Shown here: positions 24,108 to 33,524 of the stretch, in pieces
Layout of the letters: each line of letters begins with the position of its first letter
Numbering within the stretch: the stretch's first letter is position 1
Assembly: GCF_004323185.1 (NCBI RefSeq)
Contig: NZ_NAPS01000002.1
Location: 808,228-854,662 of the forward strand
DNA from: Westiellopsis prolifica IICB1
GTDB taxonomy: Bacteria; Cyanobacteriota; Cyanobacteriia; Cyanobacteriales; Nostocaceae
Length of the DNA stretch: 46,435 nucleotides
Direction of reading: 5' to 3'
Program-made: the position numbers and the translations under genes
The notes under the pieces: model-generated
The model's input: the letters and a program-made list of their open reading frames with translations, nothing else
Databases searched by the model: none
Told to the model about the DNA's origin: nothing

Positions 24108-24451
24108 ATTTTGGATTTTTATAGGGGCGTACACCTATACGCCCTTATCGATGTATTTTGAGCATATTTAAAGACTGCTAAGAGACTTTCTTAGTGAGAA
24201 TAATTTACTATATCTGAAGTTAGATGGTATTTTTTGGAAAAAAATCTATCATTAGTATTTGCATAATAATATTCTAAAACATTTTAAATAATAAATATTG
24301 CTTAGATTTGAGCAAGAATGAAGCTTATCAGTCTAAATTCACGAACATAAAATATAAAACTAAATCACAAAAATTAAATATTACAAGTCAATTTAGCATG
24401 ATAAAAACAGAAACTTTTAATTCTATTTTTGATAAAAATTAAACCTGTAAT
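24105..24451. other. AT-rich spacer with a short hairpin
   Basis: After murF there is a stem GGGCGTA/TACGCCC (24125-24144), a weak terminator candidate without a T-run. The rest to 24451 is strongly AT-rich and holds no ORF that I can support. Confidence 0.45.
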
Positions 24452-25081
24452 ATGACTGAGAAAAAACGGTATAATCCTCACAAAAGTCCTCTTCCCAATC
24501 CATCTAAAGGTTCTCGGCAGAAAAACTCTACTTTACCTAAGGATGCAACGCCAAGGGAAAATATATCCTATAGAGTTGCCCATGTAATTCCTGGACGTAT
24601 CCGTTTTCATATTCCTCGGCTTGGTAAAGATGCTGAGTATGCTGAAAAACTCAAGTCGGTGATCCAATCGACTCCCAATATTAGTGATGTTCGTATTAAC
24701 CCAGCTGCTGCATCGATTGTGATCAAATATCAACCAAGCACAATTTCAGATCAAGAAATGCGATCGCATCTGGTGAATCTCATCCAGACTGCCCCAAATC
24801 TAGTTGTACCACAGCAAGGAACAGCACAAACATTTGTAGGGGCTATTTTTGACGCTCTTGTCAATTTAATTGACAGTATACGTAATATTAATAAGGCACG
24901 TAGCGCCGTTGTACATCAGCCTCCCAAGACGAACGCTGTAGAGCGAATGCTTTCAGGTGCGAAAAAGATGATAAATTGGCTAAAATCAGCGATAATATTT
25001 ACTCTGCCTAAGCGATCGCCTGTTGCAAATTCTACCTTTTTTCCAGAAAATAGAGCGATTGCTAAGAGGGCAATAGGCTGA
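24452..25081 (+). CDS. HMA-like domain protein, cyanobacterial
   Basis: This 209-aa protein starts at an ATG. After a basic, low-complexity N-terminus (1-38) comes a beta-alpha-beta unit, Y-R-V-A-H-V-I-P-G-R-I-R-F-H-I-P-R-L, followed by I-S-D-V-R-I-N-P-A-A-A-S-I-V-I-K-Y, about residues 40-100. This resembles heavy-metal-associated-like (HMA2-type) domains but lacks the C-x-x-C metal motif. The rest is low in recognisable structure and may be membrane-peripheral. The function is unknown; related proteins occur near transporters in cyanobacteria. Confidence 0.72.
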   Translation: MTEKKRYNPHKSPLPNPSKGSRQKNSTLPKDATPRENISYRVAHVIPGRIRFHIPRLGKDAEYAEKLKSVIQSTPNISDVRINPAAASIVIKYQPSTISDQEMRSHLVNLIQTAPNLVVPQQGTAQTFVGAIFDALVNLIDSIRNINKARSAVVHQPPKTNAVERMLSGAKKMINWLKSAIIFTLPKRSPVANSTFFPENRAIAKRAIG

Positions 25082-25280
25082 TAAAAATAAATAATAGCGA
25101 TCACTTTTTACCCAATAACCACGGTAAAAATCAGCAATAACAGTTAATATTTTATATATTTAACAGCATCTGTGGATAAATTTTTAAGTCAATTTTGTGT
25201 AAAATTTAACAACAAAATATAGTTAAGAGTTATGAATAGTAAGTAATATTCTCAACTCTTAACTATTAATTCCTAATTTT

Positions 25281-25865
25281 ATGAGCAGCATCTATCCACT
25301 TTTAGAAACCCAACGTTTAATCCTTCGAGATTTTGTAGAATCAGATTGGCAAGCAGTACATGCATATGCTTGTGATCTAGAAGTTGTTAGATATTTGCCC
25401 TTCGGCCCCAATAGCGAAGAAGATACTAAAAACTATTTGCATACAGAGATTAAGAGCCGACGGAAGAAAATACGTGAGCATTTTACATTTGCGATCGCAC
25501 TCAAAGCAGATAAACAAGTAATAGGTTCGTGTCGGATTTCTATCACTGATCGCAATAAGCAAGAAGGTTCGATTGGATACTGCTTGGGTAGGGAGTTTTG
25601 GGGACAAGGGTATGCAACAGAAGTGGCACGGAAGTTATTAGAGTTTGGTTTCAAGCAGTTAAGTTTACACCGGGTTTTTGCTTTGTGTCATCCCAAAAAT
25701 AAAGCTTCGATGCGAGTGTTGATTAAAATTGGGATGCGACAGGAGGGTTATTTGCGAGAGTATGAATGGAGCAGAGGAGAATGGCAAGACAGATTACTAT
25801 TTGCGATGTTGGATCGGGAAATGATGCAGATGCAATTGCTTGGTATTGAGACTGAAAAAGTGTAG
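25281..25865 (+). CDS. RimJ/RimL-type GNAT acetyltransferase
   Basis: This 194-aa protein starts at an ATG. It opens with the RimJ-type L-E-T-Q-R-L-I-L-R-D-F and contains G-S-C-R-I-S-I, I-G-Y-C-L-G-R-E-F-W-G-Q-G-Y-A-T-E (with the Q-G-Y-A acetyl-CoA loop) and H-P-K-N-K-A-S-M-R-V-L. Members acetylate ribosomal proteins or small molecules such as polyamines. The substrate here is unknown. It stands alone and converges with prfA across a bidirectional hairpin. Confidence 0.9.
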   Translation: MSSIYPLLETQRLILRDFVESDWQAVHAYACDLEVVRYLPFGPNSEEDTKNYLHTEIKSRRKKIREHFTFAIALKADKQVIGSCRISITDRNKQEGSIGYCLGREFWGQGYATEVARKLLEFGFKQLSLHRVFALCHPKNKASMRVLIKIGMRQEGYLREYEWSRGEWQDRLLFAMLDREMMQMQLLGIETEKV

Positions 25866-25908
25866 AGCGATCGCACTATTACGGATTTATACAAAAATTT
25901 TAAATGAT

Positions 25909-25952
25909 AAAACCGCCTATGTGTCACAAAGAACAACACAATAAGCGGTTTT
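25909..25952. terminator. Bidirectional terminator between the RimJ-like gene and prfA
   Basis: AAAACCGC at 25909-25916 pairs with GCGGTTTT at 25945-25952 around a ~28-nt loop. Each arm ends in a T- or A-tract in the proper sense for both converging genes. Confidence 0.65.
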
Positions 25953-25972
25953 CTATATACTATTTAGCAGCT

Positions 25973-27073
25973 TTAATTCATTGCTCCAGAAGCAGCAAGT
26001 TCAGCCAAGCGTTCTTGCTGGTCTTGAGAGATACAAGACTGAATCAGTGATTCTATATCACCTTCGAGAACTGGGTTGAGGGAGAAGTTTTGACCAAGAC
26101 GATGGTCAGTAACTCGGTTATCTTTATAATTGTAAGTGCGGATTTTTTCGGAACGTGACCCTGTACCTACTTGCGATCGCCGCATGGAAGTTACTGCTTC
26201 TTGTTGTTCGCGTAACTTCATTTCATACAACTTGGCTCGCAAAATCTGCATAGCCCGTTCTTTGTTTTGTAACTGGCTGCGTTCTTCGGTACAGAAAATC
26301 CGAATCCCCGTTGGTTTGTGCATCAAGTCAACAGCAGTTTCTACTTTGTTGACGTTTTGTCCACCAGCACCACCGGATCGCGCTGTAGTCATTTCAATAT
26401 CTTTGGGATCAATGTGGATTTCCACATCATCGACTTCTGGCATGATCGCCACAGTGGCTGTAGAAGTGTGAACTCTTCCTCCCGCCTCGGTGACTGGTAC
26501 ACGCTGAACGCGATGGACTCCCGCTTCAAATTTTAATTTGCTATAAACGCTATCTCCCTGAATTTCTAGGATTGCTTCTTTAAAGCCACCCATTTCTGCT
26601 AGGGATTCACTGACTAGCTTGACTCGCCAACTCTGAGTTCCAGCATAGCGTTCGTACATCCGTACTAAATCAGCAGCCCAGATACTAGCTTCTTCACCTC
26701 CAGTCCCGGCACGAATTTCCAACATGATGTTTTTATCATCGTTGGGGTCACGGGGTAGCAATAATATCTTCAGGCGGTTTTCTAAGTATTCTATTTTCTC
26801 TTCTAATTCTTGAACTTCCAGGGCTGCCATTTCTTGCAGTTCGGCATCTCCCTGAGATTCTTTCAGTATTTGCCGCGCCCCGATGAGTTCTTCTTGGGCT
26901 GTTTTCCAAGTTTCATAAGTATTAACTACCTCTTCTAACCCTGAACGCGCCTTTGCCACTTTCTGATATTCATCAGGGTTTTTGGCGGTATCGGGGTCAG
27001 CAAGACGACGGGTTAATTCATTAAAAGTTTGTTCAACAGATCTAAGTTTCTCCAGTAAATATTGTTCAGCCAT
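25973..27073 (-). CDS. prfA: Peptide chain release factor 1
   Basis: This 366-aa protein reads UAA/UAG stop codons and hydrolyses peptidyl-tRNA. The stop-recognition motif P-V-T (P-x-T) is at residues 193-195 (RVPVTEAGG), which marks RF1; RF2 would have S-P-F. The catalytic G-G-Q is at 237-239 ([16 protein letters not shown]). The N-terminal helical domain and C-terminal basic region are complete. It is the last gene of the minus-strand ribosomal supercluster, 102 bp after rpmE. Confidence 0.97.
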   Translation of the reverse strand: MAEQYLLEKLRSVEQTFNELTRRLADPDTAKNPDEYQKVAKARSGLEEVVNTYETWKTAQEELIGARQILKESQGDAELQEMAALEVQELEEKIEYLENRLKILLLPRDPNDDKNIMLEIRAGTGGEEASIWAADLVRMYERYAGTQSWRVKLVSESLAEMGGFKEAILEIQGDSVYSKLKFEAGVHRVQRVPVTEAGGRVHTSTATVAIMPEVDDVEIHIDPKDIEMTTARSGGAGGQNVNKVETAVDLMHKPTGIRIFCTEERSQLQNKERAMQILRAKLYEMKLREQQEAVTSMRRSQVGTGSRSEKIRTYNYKDNRVTDHRLGQNFSLNPVLEGDIESLIQSCISQDQQERLAELAASGAMN

Positions 27074-27175
27074 GATGAGTGCGATCGCTCCTTAAAATAA
27101 CAAATTGGCCTGAGCATTTATGACAAGCGACCCAGCAGATGCAGGGTCGTCATTACCAGCAACAGAGCCAAATCG

Positions 27176-27418
27176 CTACTTTTTCTTTTTGCCACCAGAA
27201 GCTTGATCGCCGCCTCTCATGCCATACTTCCGCATAAAGCGTTCAACACGACCTTCAGTGTCAATAATCTTTTGAGTGCCGGTGTAAAAGGGGTGGTTCC
27301 CAGACCAAACGTCTACGTGCAGTTCCGGCTTGGTGGAGCCGACAGTCATTACAACTTGACCGTTGCAGTAAACTTTAGCCTCTGGATACCACTCAGGATG
27401 AATACCAGATTTAGCCAT
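27176..27418 (-). CDS. rpmE: 50S ribosomal protein L31
   Basis: This 80-aa protein has the L31 pattern: H-P-E-W-Y-P-E-A, then V-Y-C-N-G-Q-V, G-S-T-K-P-E-L, and S-G-N-H-P-F-Y-T-G, with the typical R-V-E-R-F-M-R-K-Y. Only Cys18 remains of the four zinc-ligand positions, so this is the non-zinc (C-) form. The Lys-rich tail KKKK ends the protein. It lies between rpsI and prfA, as is usual in cyanobacteria. Confidence 0.95.
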   Translation of the reverse strand: MAKSGIHPEWYPEAKVYCNGQVVMTVGSTKPELHVDVWSGNHPFYTGTQKIIDTEGRVERFMRKYGMRGGDQASGGKKKK

Positions 27419-27469
27419 TGTTCCTTATGTGGTGAATATACTAAAATTATAGCTTTGCTGTTCGATTAG

Positions 27470-27591
27470 AACTAGGGATCAGGGATCGGGGAAAGGGGAA
27501 AGGGAGAGGGGGGAGTGTGGGAAGTGTGGGGAGAATAACCAATGCCCAATGCCCCATGCCCAATGACCAATGCCCAATGCCCCATGCCCAA
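27470..27591. repeat. STRR array GGGGAAAGG / CCAATGC type
   Basis: Between rpmE and rpsI, degenerate heptamers run as CAGGGATC/GGGGAAAGG and then as CCAATGCCCAATGCC. There is no gene. Both repeat types are found elsewhere in the window. Confidence 0.7.
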
Positions 27592-28008
27592 TTATCGCTT
27601 CGAGTACTGCGGTGCTTTGCGAGCTTTGTGCAAACCGTATTTTTTCCGTTCTTTGGCACGGGGATCGCGGGTGAGATAGCCTTCACCTTTTAGAGGTGAG
27701 CGGTTATCGGGGTCGAGTTGGCATAAAGCACGAGCCACTCCCAAACGTATCGAATTGGCTTGTCCAGTCAAGCCACCGCCTTCGGCTTTCACCAAAATAT
27801 CATATTCGTTTTCCAATCCAAGAGTTTCTAGAGGCGCTTTGATGCCTCCGAGATAATTAGGATTGAATTGGAAATATAAATCTCCAGGTTTACCATTGAC
27901 GGTCAATTGTCCAGTACCTGGAACTAGGCGTACTCGTGCGACTGCGGACTTACGTCGGCCAGTACCCCAGTACATAGCGCGACCGCTAGTGTTTTCTGTT
28001 GCTTGCAT
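27592..28008 (-). CDS. rpsI: 30S ribosomal protein S9
   Basis: This 138-aa protein starts [14 protein letters not shown] and ends in the universal S-K-R tail (KAPQYSKR) that touches the P-site tRNA. The central G-G-L-T-G-Q and R-L-G-V-A-R-A-L regions are normal. It is translationally coupled to rplM: the rplM stop and the rpsI start share bases (TAATG at 28006-28010). Confidence 0.98.
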   Translation of the reverse strand: MQATENTSGRAMYWGTGRRKSAVARVRLVPGTGQLTVNGKPGDLYFQFNPNYLGGIKAPLETLGLENEYDILVKAEGGGLTGQANSIRLGVARALCQLDPDNRSPLKGEGYLTRDPRAKERKKYGLHKARKAPQYSKR

Positions 28009-28463
28009 TAGTCTTGTGCTCCTGGAATAGTATTAATTTTTAGCTCTTTGGGTTTTTGAGCATCATGGGGATGAGTCGGTCCAGCGTACACTTTTAACTT
28101 GGTGAATAACTGTCGTCCCAAGCTATTTTTTGGTAGCATTCCTTTGACAGCCTGTTCAATAATCCGTTCTGGGATACGTCCTTGAAGTTTGGCAAAAGTT
28201 TCTGTCTTCATCCCACCAGGACGACCGGAGTGACGACGGTAAAGTTTTTGGGTACGCTTTTTACCAGTTACAGCTATTTTTTCGGCATTGACTACAATCA
28301 CGAAGTCGCCTGTATCCAGGTGGGGGGTGAATTCAGGTTTGTTTTTGCCTCGCAGAACCATAGCTATTTCGCTAGCTAGGCGACCAAGACGTTTGTTGGT
28401 GGCGTCTACGACGTACCAATCACGCGTTATAGAATCAGTAGGAGGAAGATATGTTTTGTTCAT
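28008..28463 (-). CDS. rplM: 50S ribosomal protein L13
   Basis: This 151-aa protein shows [15 protein letters not shown], then [10 protein letters not shown] and the C-terminal A-G-P-T-H-P-H-x-A-Q-K-P, all standard for L13, an early assembly protein of the large subunit. It overlaps the rpsI start by one base, so the two are coupled. The upstream spacer contains repeat arrays. Confidence 0.98.
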   Translation of the reverse strand: MNKTYLPPTDSITRDWYVVDATNKRLGRLASEIAMVLRGKNKPEFTPHLDTGDFVIVVNAEKIAVTGKKRTQKLYRRHSGRPGGMKTETFAKLQGRIPERIIEQAVKGMLPKNSLGRQLFTKLKVYAGPTHPHDAQKPKELKINTIPGAQD

Positions 28464-28597
28464 TGTTAATTGTTAATTGTTGTTTGTTATTTGTCCTTTG
28501 TCATTAGTAATTTGTCCTTTGTTTTTTGTTTAATACTAATAACAAATGACACTTGACCAATGACCATTGTACAGACGCGATGTTCCTCGCGTCTCTA
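28464..28597. repeat. STRR TTTGTC/GACAAATGA arrays around an ACGCGA hairpin
   Basis: TTTGTCC-type heptamers on one side and GACAAATGA-type on the other flank a hairpin at 28571-28596 (ACAGACGCGA..TCGCGTCT). The arrays are complementary and could form one long hairpin between rplM and truA. A near-copy of the same arrangement lies at 40156-40263. Confidence 0.7.
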
Positions 28598-29425
28598 CTA
28601 ATGACTAATGACAAATAGAGGCTGAGTGTCAAACCAGACTTCTTTTAAAAAGGGAAAATCTGGATAACCAACTCGTAATAAACATAAGCCATGGGCAGGT
28701 GCAGCATATTTCACTTCTTCCCGACGTTCATTTTTCCAGAGGTCAGTGAATTCAGCAAGCGATCGCTCTCCATTACCTACCTGCACCAACATTCCTACTA
28801 ATAGTCGCACCATGCCATACAAAAATCCATTTGCTTGGATTTCAATATGAATAAACGCCCCATTTCGATAACATTCTACTGCTTGCACTTCGACCCAAGA
28901 ATGCTTACGTGCTGAGTTGCTGCGGTGAAACGCTGCTAAGTGATGGTTTCCGAGTAAGGGTTTCAATGCAGCCTGAATTAAAATTTCATCCAGGGGTGCA
29001 TGGTAGTAATGCCAACAGAAGTACTTTACAAACAGGTTAGGCTGTTTTCCAGTGTATATGGTGTAGCGATAACGCCGATACGCTGCACTAAAGCGAGCGT
29101 GCCAAGTTTGGCTGACACCTGCCGAAGCTAAAATTAATATGTCTTTGGGCAGGTAACTATTTAGCACCGTTGCCCATTTGTGAGCTGGAATTTTACCAGT
29201 CGCATCAAAATGAGCTACTTGAGCGGCGGCGTGAACCCCACTATCAGTACGTCCCGCACCGTGTAGTGTCACAGAATGACCTAGTAAATTCGCTAAGACT
29301 TTCTCTATTTCTTCCTGTACGCTACGGTGTTCTGGTTGCCTTTGCCAGCCATGAAAATGAGTGCCCAGGTATTGAATTACCAGGGCGACTCGCTGTTTTA
29401 GTGGAGGCTGGTGGCTTTCTAACAT
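28598..29425 (-). CDS. truA: tRNA pseudouridine synthase A
   Basis: This 275-aa protein isomerises uridines 38-40 in the anticodon arm of tRNAs. The catalytic Asp61 lies in G-A-G-R-T-D-S-G-V-H-A (residues 56-66). F-H-G-W-Q-R-Q-P near 25-31 and the C-terminal R-L-L-V-G-M-L-V-Q-V-G-N-G motif are typical. It follows rplQ by ~130 bp within the ribosomal cluster, a location common in cyanobacteria. It looks intact. Confidence 0.96.
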   Translation of the reverse strand: MLESHQPPLKQRVALVIQYLGTHFHGWQRQPEHRSVQEEIEKVLANLLGHSVTLHGAGRTDSGVHAAAQVAHFDATGKIPAHKWATVLNSYLPKDILILASAGVSQTWHARFSAAYRRYRYTIYTGKQPNLFVKYFCWHYYHAPLDEILIQAALKPLLGNHHLAAFHRSNSARKHSWVEVQAVECYRNGAFIHIEIQANGFLYGMVRLLVGMLVQVGNGERSLAEFTDLWKNERREEVKYAAPAHGLCLLRVGYPDFPFLKEVWFDTQPLFVISH

Positions 29426-29557
29426 AGGATTTTGTCATTTGTCTTTTGTCATTTGTCACTTGTCCTTTGTCCTTCGTTGGCTGTTCTCATCAATTATCAA
29501 CGACTAACCGCCAACTACTAACTGCTCACTAATGACTAATGACCAATGACCAATAAC
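29426..29557. repeat. STRR TTTGTCATTTGTC-type array
   Basis: This spacer holds direct heptamers (TTTGTCA, CTTTGTC) and then the complementary ACTAATGACCAATGACC type near rplQ. It repeats the pattern in other spacers of the cluster. Confidence 0.7.
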
Positions 29558-29908
29558 TTAAACTAGTTCAATAATTGCCATCTCAGCATTATCACCACGA
29601 CGAGGTATGGTATGCAGGATGCGGGTATAACCGCCCTGACGATTGCCGTAACGAGTGGGAGCTTGCTCGAACAGAGCATGAACTAGTTGTTTGTCGTAAA
29701 TGTAGCCAAGGGCTTGACGGCGTGATGATAAGGAACCGTCTTTGGCTAAAGTGATCATTTTATCGACTTCGGATCTCAGCACCTTAGCTCGTTGTAGAGT
29801 CGTGGTGATTCGGCCATGACGAATTAGCTCAGTTGTGAGGGAGCGCAACAGGGCGCGGCGTTGATCAGCTGGTTTGTTGAGTTTTTTAACACGACAAAGA
29901 TGACGCAT
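29558..29908 (-). CDS. rplQ: 50S ribosomal protein L17
   Basis: This 116-aa protein starts [11 protein letters not shown] and continues with [23 protein letters not shown], the core of L17. The end ([14 protein letters not shown]) is normal. L17 binds near the exit tunnel. It is 89 bp downstream of rpoA, the usual alpha-operon order. Confidence 0.98.
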   Translation of the reverse strand: MRHLCRVKKLNKPADQRRALLRSLTTELIRHGRITTTLQRAKVLRSEVDKMITLAKDGSLSSRRQALGYIYDKQLVHALFEQAPTRYGNRQGGYTRILHTIPRRGDNAEMAIIELV

Positions 29909-29997
29909 AACTATGAACCATTTAAAGATAGTACTTACTAAGAAAGTTGTTAGTCCATAGTTTAGTCATTAACTAACTATTGACTGTTGACTATTGA

Positions 29998-30945
29998 CTA
30001 ACCGTGTTTAGAAGCCCTTTCAGTTGGTAAGGTAATGCCCAAACGTCGCTGTAGTGCTTCAACAACTTCTTCTGCTGACTTCTGACCAAAGTTTTTAATT
30101 TCTAATAGGTCTTCTTGGGTGTAATCCAACAAGTCCGCTACAGAGTTAACTTGAGCGCGCTTGAGACAGTTATAAGCTCTGACAGAAAGCTGTAACTCTT
30201 CAATTGGAATCTGAGCTGTAGGATCATCTGGGATATCAGAATCTGTATCTGTTTGCCTGATATCAATATCTTTTAAGGGATTGAATAACTCTACCAAGAT
30301 TCCTGCTGCTGAGGAAAGGGCTTCTTGAGGGCTAAGACTGCCATTTGTCCAAACTTCTATCAGCAATCTATCTCTTGGCATTCCATTATCGCCACGAGTT
30401 TCTTCAACGCTGTAGTTAACTTTCCTGACCGGCATGAACACCGAGTCAATTTGGAGAAAGTCTAGAGATGTGGCTTCCTCACGACCTCGTTCTACGGTGC
30501 GATAGCCTTTACCTCTTTCGATCCGAAATTCCATTTCTAGCTTTCCTCCTTCTGCGAGGGTCGCTATATATTGAGTCGGATCGATAACTTCTACTTCACT
30601 CGGTAAATCAAAGTGTGCTGATGTGACTGTAGCCGGTCCTGTAACGAGCAAACGACCTATCTGAGGTTGAGAAGAATAACTTTTGAGGATTATTTCCTTC
30701 ATTTTCATGAGGATTTCTAGTACATCCTCTCTCACACCGGGAACGGTGGCAAATTCGTGCGTTACTCCTGCAATACGTACTGCTGTCACAGCCGTACCTT
30801 CTAAATTTGACAACAATACCCGTCTGAGGGCGTTGCCAACGGTAGTTCCTTGACCCCGCTCTAGAGGTTCTAGGATAAATTTACTGTAGTGGCTCCGACT
30901 TTCCTCTGTACTGGACTCTATACATTCAATTTGAAACTGCGCCAC
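29998..30945 (-). CDS. rpoA: RNA polymerase alpha subunit
   Basis: I start this at the GTG at 30945 (VAQFQIECIES), giving the 315 aa usual for cyanobacterial alpha subunits; GGGAGG lies ~8 nt upstream. The upstream ATG at 31041 would add 32 residues with no family resemblance. The N-terminal dimerisation domain (F-I-L-E-P-L-E-R-G-Q-G-T-T-V-G-N-A-L-R-R-V-L) and the C-terminal DNA-binding domain (V-R-A-Y-N-C-L-K-R-A-Q-V-N-S, later F-G-Q-K-S-A-E-E) are both complete. The subunit assembles the polymerase and contacts UP elements and activators. Confidence 0.97.
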   Translation of the reverse strand: MAQFQIECIESSTEESRSHYSKFILEPLERGQGTTVGNALRRVLLSNLEGTAVTAVRIAGVTHEFATVPGVREDVLEILMKMKEIILKSYSSQPQIGRLLVTGPATVTSAHFDLPSEVEVIDPTQYIATLAEGGKLEMEFRIERGKGYRTVERGREEATSLDFLQIDSVFMPVRKVNYSVEETRGDNGMPRDRLLIEVWTNGSLSPQEALSSAAGILVELFNPLKDIDIRQTDTDSDIPDDPTAQIPIEELQLSVRAYNCLKRAQVNSVADLLDYTQEDLLEIKNFGQKSAEEVVEALQRRLGITLPTERASKHG

Positions 30946-31045
30946 GGAGTAGCCTCCCTTGCTTTCAGGTCTTACGAGTAGACAGACTATCTGCCTACAA
31001 ATTTGGATTTTTGCCTTATGTTTGAGGTTAATTAAACTCAATACT

Positions 31046-31257
31046 TTAGTTAATTAAGTAGTAAGTTTAAATATCTACAAACTTTACAGGCGCTACTATT
31101 TCTAGGTTTTCCGAAGTTTAGTAGCCTTTCGTCACGACTAAGGCTTTTCAGACTTCGGACGGCCACTATACGTGTGAGGGAAACAGTTATCAGTTATCAG
31201 TTATCAGTTATCAGTTATCATTGACTGTTCACTGATTACCTTTACCACTCGTCGTAT
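31046..31257. repeat. rpoA-rpsK spacer with CAGTTAT tandem array
   Basis: At 31183-31230 about six copies of CAGTTAT/AGTTATC lie in tandem, followed by the complementary ACTGTTCACTG. The rest is AT-rich leader sequence of rpoA. I see no gene. Confidence 0.65.
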
Positions 31258-31653
31258 TTAAACTCGACGGCGTTTGGGAGGGCGGCAGCCATTGTGAGGA
31301 ATTGGAGTAATATCCCGAATGAGCGTAATTTCGAGTCCTGCTCCTTGCAGTGCGCGGATTGCTGTTTCCCGACCTGCTCCTGGGCCGCTCACCATGACCT
31401 CAATTTGGCGCATTCCCTGATCTATAGCTCGACGTGCTGCACTTTCAGCAGCGGTTTGAGCTGCAAAGGGAGTTCCCTTTTTTGCTCCTTTAAAACCGCT
31501 AGAACCAGCACTCGCCCAAGAGATCACATCTCCGTTTTGATCAGTGATGGTGACAATGCTATTGTTGAAAGTAGATTGGATGTAAGCAACACCATTTGGT
31601 ACGTTGCGTTTTTGCTTTTTGCTCCCGGTCTTTTTGCTTGGTTGTCGCGCCAT
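31258..31653 (-). CDS. rpsK: 30S ribosomal protein S11
   Basis: This 131-aa protein has [32 protein letters not shown] and the C-terminal [13 protein letters not shown] that is diagnostic for S11, which lies in the platform of the small subunit. It lies 54 bp downstream of rpsM. Confidence 0.98.
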   Translation of the reverse strand: MARQPSKKTGSKKQKRNVPNGVAYIQSTFNNSIVTITDQNGDVISWASAGSSGFKGAKKGTPFAAQTAAESAARRAIDQGMRQIEVMVSGPGAGRETAIRALQGAGLEITLIRDITPIPHNGCRPPKRRRV

Positions 31654-31707
31654 ATCGTTGTGATTGGATGAATGTAAAACTTGCCAGCAGCAAGCGTTGT
31701 CAAAATT

Positions 31708-32088
31708 TTATTTCCCTGGTGCTTTCTTCTTACCAGCGACTGTTTGTCGTCTACCCCGACGGGTACGGGCATTGGTTCGAGTTCTCTGTCCTCTTACCGG
31801 TAAGCCCATGCGATGACGACGCCCTCTGTATGTACCAATTTCAACTAAGCGCTTGATGTTCAGTGCTTCCCAGCGCCTCAAGTCACCTTCGACTTGATAG
31901 TTTTGTTCTACTTCTCCCCGTAGGGCTGCTACGTCAGCATCACTGAGATCTTTTACACGGGTGTCTGGATTTACACCTGTAGTCTTTAGAATCTCCTGCG
32001 ATCGCGATAGACCAATTCCATAAATATAAGTCAGACCGATTTCAACACGCTTGTCGCGTGGTAGGTCTACTCCGGCAATACGTGCCAC
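31708..32088 (-). CDS. rpsM: 30S ribosomal protein S13
   Basis: This 126-aa protein starts [14 protein letters not shown] and has the C-terminal [17 protein letters not shown] tail that touches tRNAs. It contains the helix-turn-helix-like [12 protein letters not shown]. It lies between rpmJ and rpsK. Confidence 0.98.
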   Translation of the reverse strand: MARIAGVDLPRDKRVEIGLTYIYGIGLSRSQEILKTTGVNPDTRVKDLSDADVAALRGEVEQNYQVEGDLRRWEALNIKRLVEIGTYRGRRHRMGLPVRGQRTRTNARTRRGRRQTVAGKKKAPGK

Positions 32089-32195
32089 AACAATTGTCTC
32101 CCTAAATTTGCTTGCTAGTGATGTAAGTTAATGTATTGACGATGATTTTGTCGTTTCACTTCACCAAGTTTTAAGAGTCGTGCCTTAAATTCGCT

Positions 32196-32309
32196 CTAAC
32201 CTTGGCGCTGCTTGTGCTTCGGATTGGAACAGATCACCATAACGCGACCCCGACGACGGATCACGCTACACTTGTCACACATTTTTTTGACGGAAGCTCT
32301 AACTTTCAT
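32196..32309 (-). CDS. rpmJ: 50S ribosomal protein L36
   Basis: This 37-aa protein, short enough to be missed by ORF finders, was found by reading the rpsM-infA gap. It starts [11 protein letters not shown] and keeps the zinc ribbon ligands Cys11, Cys14, Cys27 and His32 (CDKC, ICSNPKH). The tail is K-H-K-Q-R-Q-G. It has the typical position between infA and rpsM. Confidence 0.97.
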   Translation of the reverse strand: MKVRASVKKMCDKCSVIRRRGRVMVICSNPKHKQRQG

Positions 32310-32424
32310 GCTCTGCTAATTGACTCCAAATGTTAAATTATAGCATTTTTAGATAAATGTTCAGTTAAATGAGGTTTAGAAAACCAATTAATTTGAACAT
32401 GTGGTATATTAACTCACATAATAT

Positions 32425-32649
32425 CTATTTCTTCCGCAATCGATAAGTAATTCTACCCTTTGTCAAGTCGTAAGGAGTTAGCTCTACCTTGACGCGATCG
32501 CCAGGTAAAATTTTGATATAGTTACGGCGAATCTTGCCAGAGATATGAGCTAAGACATTAAAGCCATTGTCTAAATCGACACGAAACATAGCGTTCGGCA
32601 ATGATTCTGTAACTGTACCTTCCATTTCAATTAGATCTTGCTTAGACAA
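32425..32649 (-). CDS. infA: Translation initiation factor IF-1
   Basis: This 74-aa protein starts [13 protein letters not shown] and carries the S1-like fold motifs [23 protein letters not shown] and G-R-I-T-Y-R. It binds the A site of the small subunit. It follows adk after a 320-bp repeat-rich spacer. Confidence 0.97.
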
Positions 32650-32969
32650 TTTATTTTTCCCTCAATTCAACACTTATTTATTCATTTACAGATATTTATA
32701 GTCTGCAAATGAACATATTTTTAGAAAAATATCAACAGTTTATTAATATATCTTATCTAAGATTTACGTCTATCTGCTTGGGTATCAGGGATCAGGGATT
32801 GGGGATCAGGGATTGGGGATCAGGGATTTGGGGCGAAGAGGCAACAGGGAGCGCTTAAGCTGGGGTTCCCTTTGGGGGTAAGGGGTATGAGCATTAGACA
32901 TTGGTATTTACTCTTGGTGTGTCTTTGGATCCCCGATCCCCGATCCCCCCTAACTTTTTTTTGTTAATT
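32650..32969. repeat. infA-adk spacer with STRR arrays
   Basis: This 320-bp spacer has no gene. From about 32780 there are three to four copies of CAGGGATTGGGGAT, then a GAGCGCTTAAGCTGGGG unit (about 32850-32868) shared with the repeat at the end of the Dnd-associated methyltransferase gene, and then the complementary CCCCGATC motifs (about 32931-32946). Confidence 0.7.
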
Positions 32970-33524
32970 TTAAGATGCTATGGCATTTTTGAGATGGGCA
33001 GTGACTTCTTCTAGGGACTGATTGCCGTTAACCGTAATCAGTTGGTGGCGATCGCCATAGTAGTCAATCAAGGGAGCAGTTTCAGATCGGTAGACTTCCA
33101 AACGACGGCGAATCACCTCTTCTGTGTCATCAGCACGCCCTCGTTGTAAGAGACGACCAACTACAATATCATCTGGCACATCTAGATTAACTACCTTTTC
33201 CCCTTGCTGTTCTAGTTTTTGCAGTAATTCTCCTAAAAAAGCTGCTTGCTTCACAGTCCGAGGAAAGCCGTCCAAAATCCAACCTGACTTGGTATCCGGT
33301 TTAAAGAGGCGTTCTTCAACCATTTCCTCTACAAGCTGATCAGGAACCAGTTCACCCCTATCCATATAACCTTGGGCTTTTATACCCAGAGGAGTTTGGT
33401 CTTTCAATGCTTGCCGCAAAATGTCACCTGTGGAAATATGGGGTATATCACAGTGATGAGCCAAAGTTTTAGCTTGAGTTCCTTTACCAGCACCCGGCGG
33501 TCCCAAGAAGATTAATCGCGTCAC
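32970..33524 (-). CDS. adk: Adenylate kinase
   Basis: This 184-aa protein has the P-loop [10 protein letters not shown] at residues 8-17, the AMP-binding D-I-L-R-Q and the D-G-F-P-R-T motif. It lacks the long zinc-type lid insertion, so it is the short form. It converts ATP + AMP to 2 ADP. The start overlaps the secY stop by one base (33524), indicating coupling. Confidence 0.98.
   Translation of the reverse strand: MTRLIFLGPPGAGKGTQAKTLAHHCDIPHISTGDILRQALKDQTPLGIKAQGYMDRGELVPDQLVEEMVEERLFKPDTKSGWILDGFPRTVKQAAFLGELLQKLEQQGEKVVNLDVPDDIVVGRLLQRGRADDTEEVIRRRLEVYRSETAPLIDYYGDRHQLITVNGNQSLEEVTAHLKNAIAS

Noticed and set aside
27447-27686. Minus-strand ORF across the rpmE-rpsI spacer
   Set aside because: It is made of heptamer repeats and the end of rpsI in another frame.
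28464-28597. CRISPR array
   Set aside because: The repeats are 7-bp heptamers in direct tandem, without unique spacers of 30-40 bp or cas genes.
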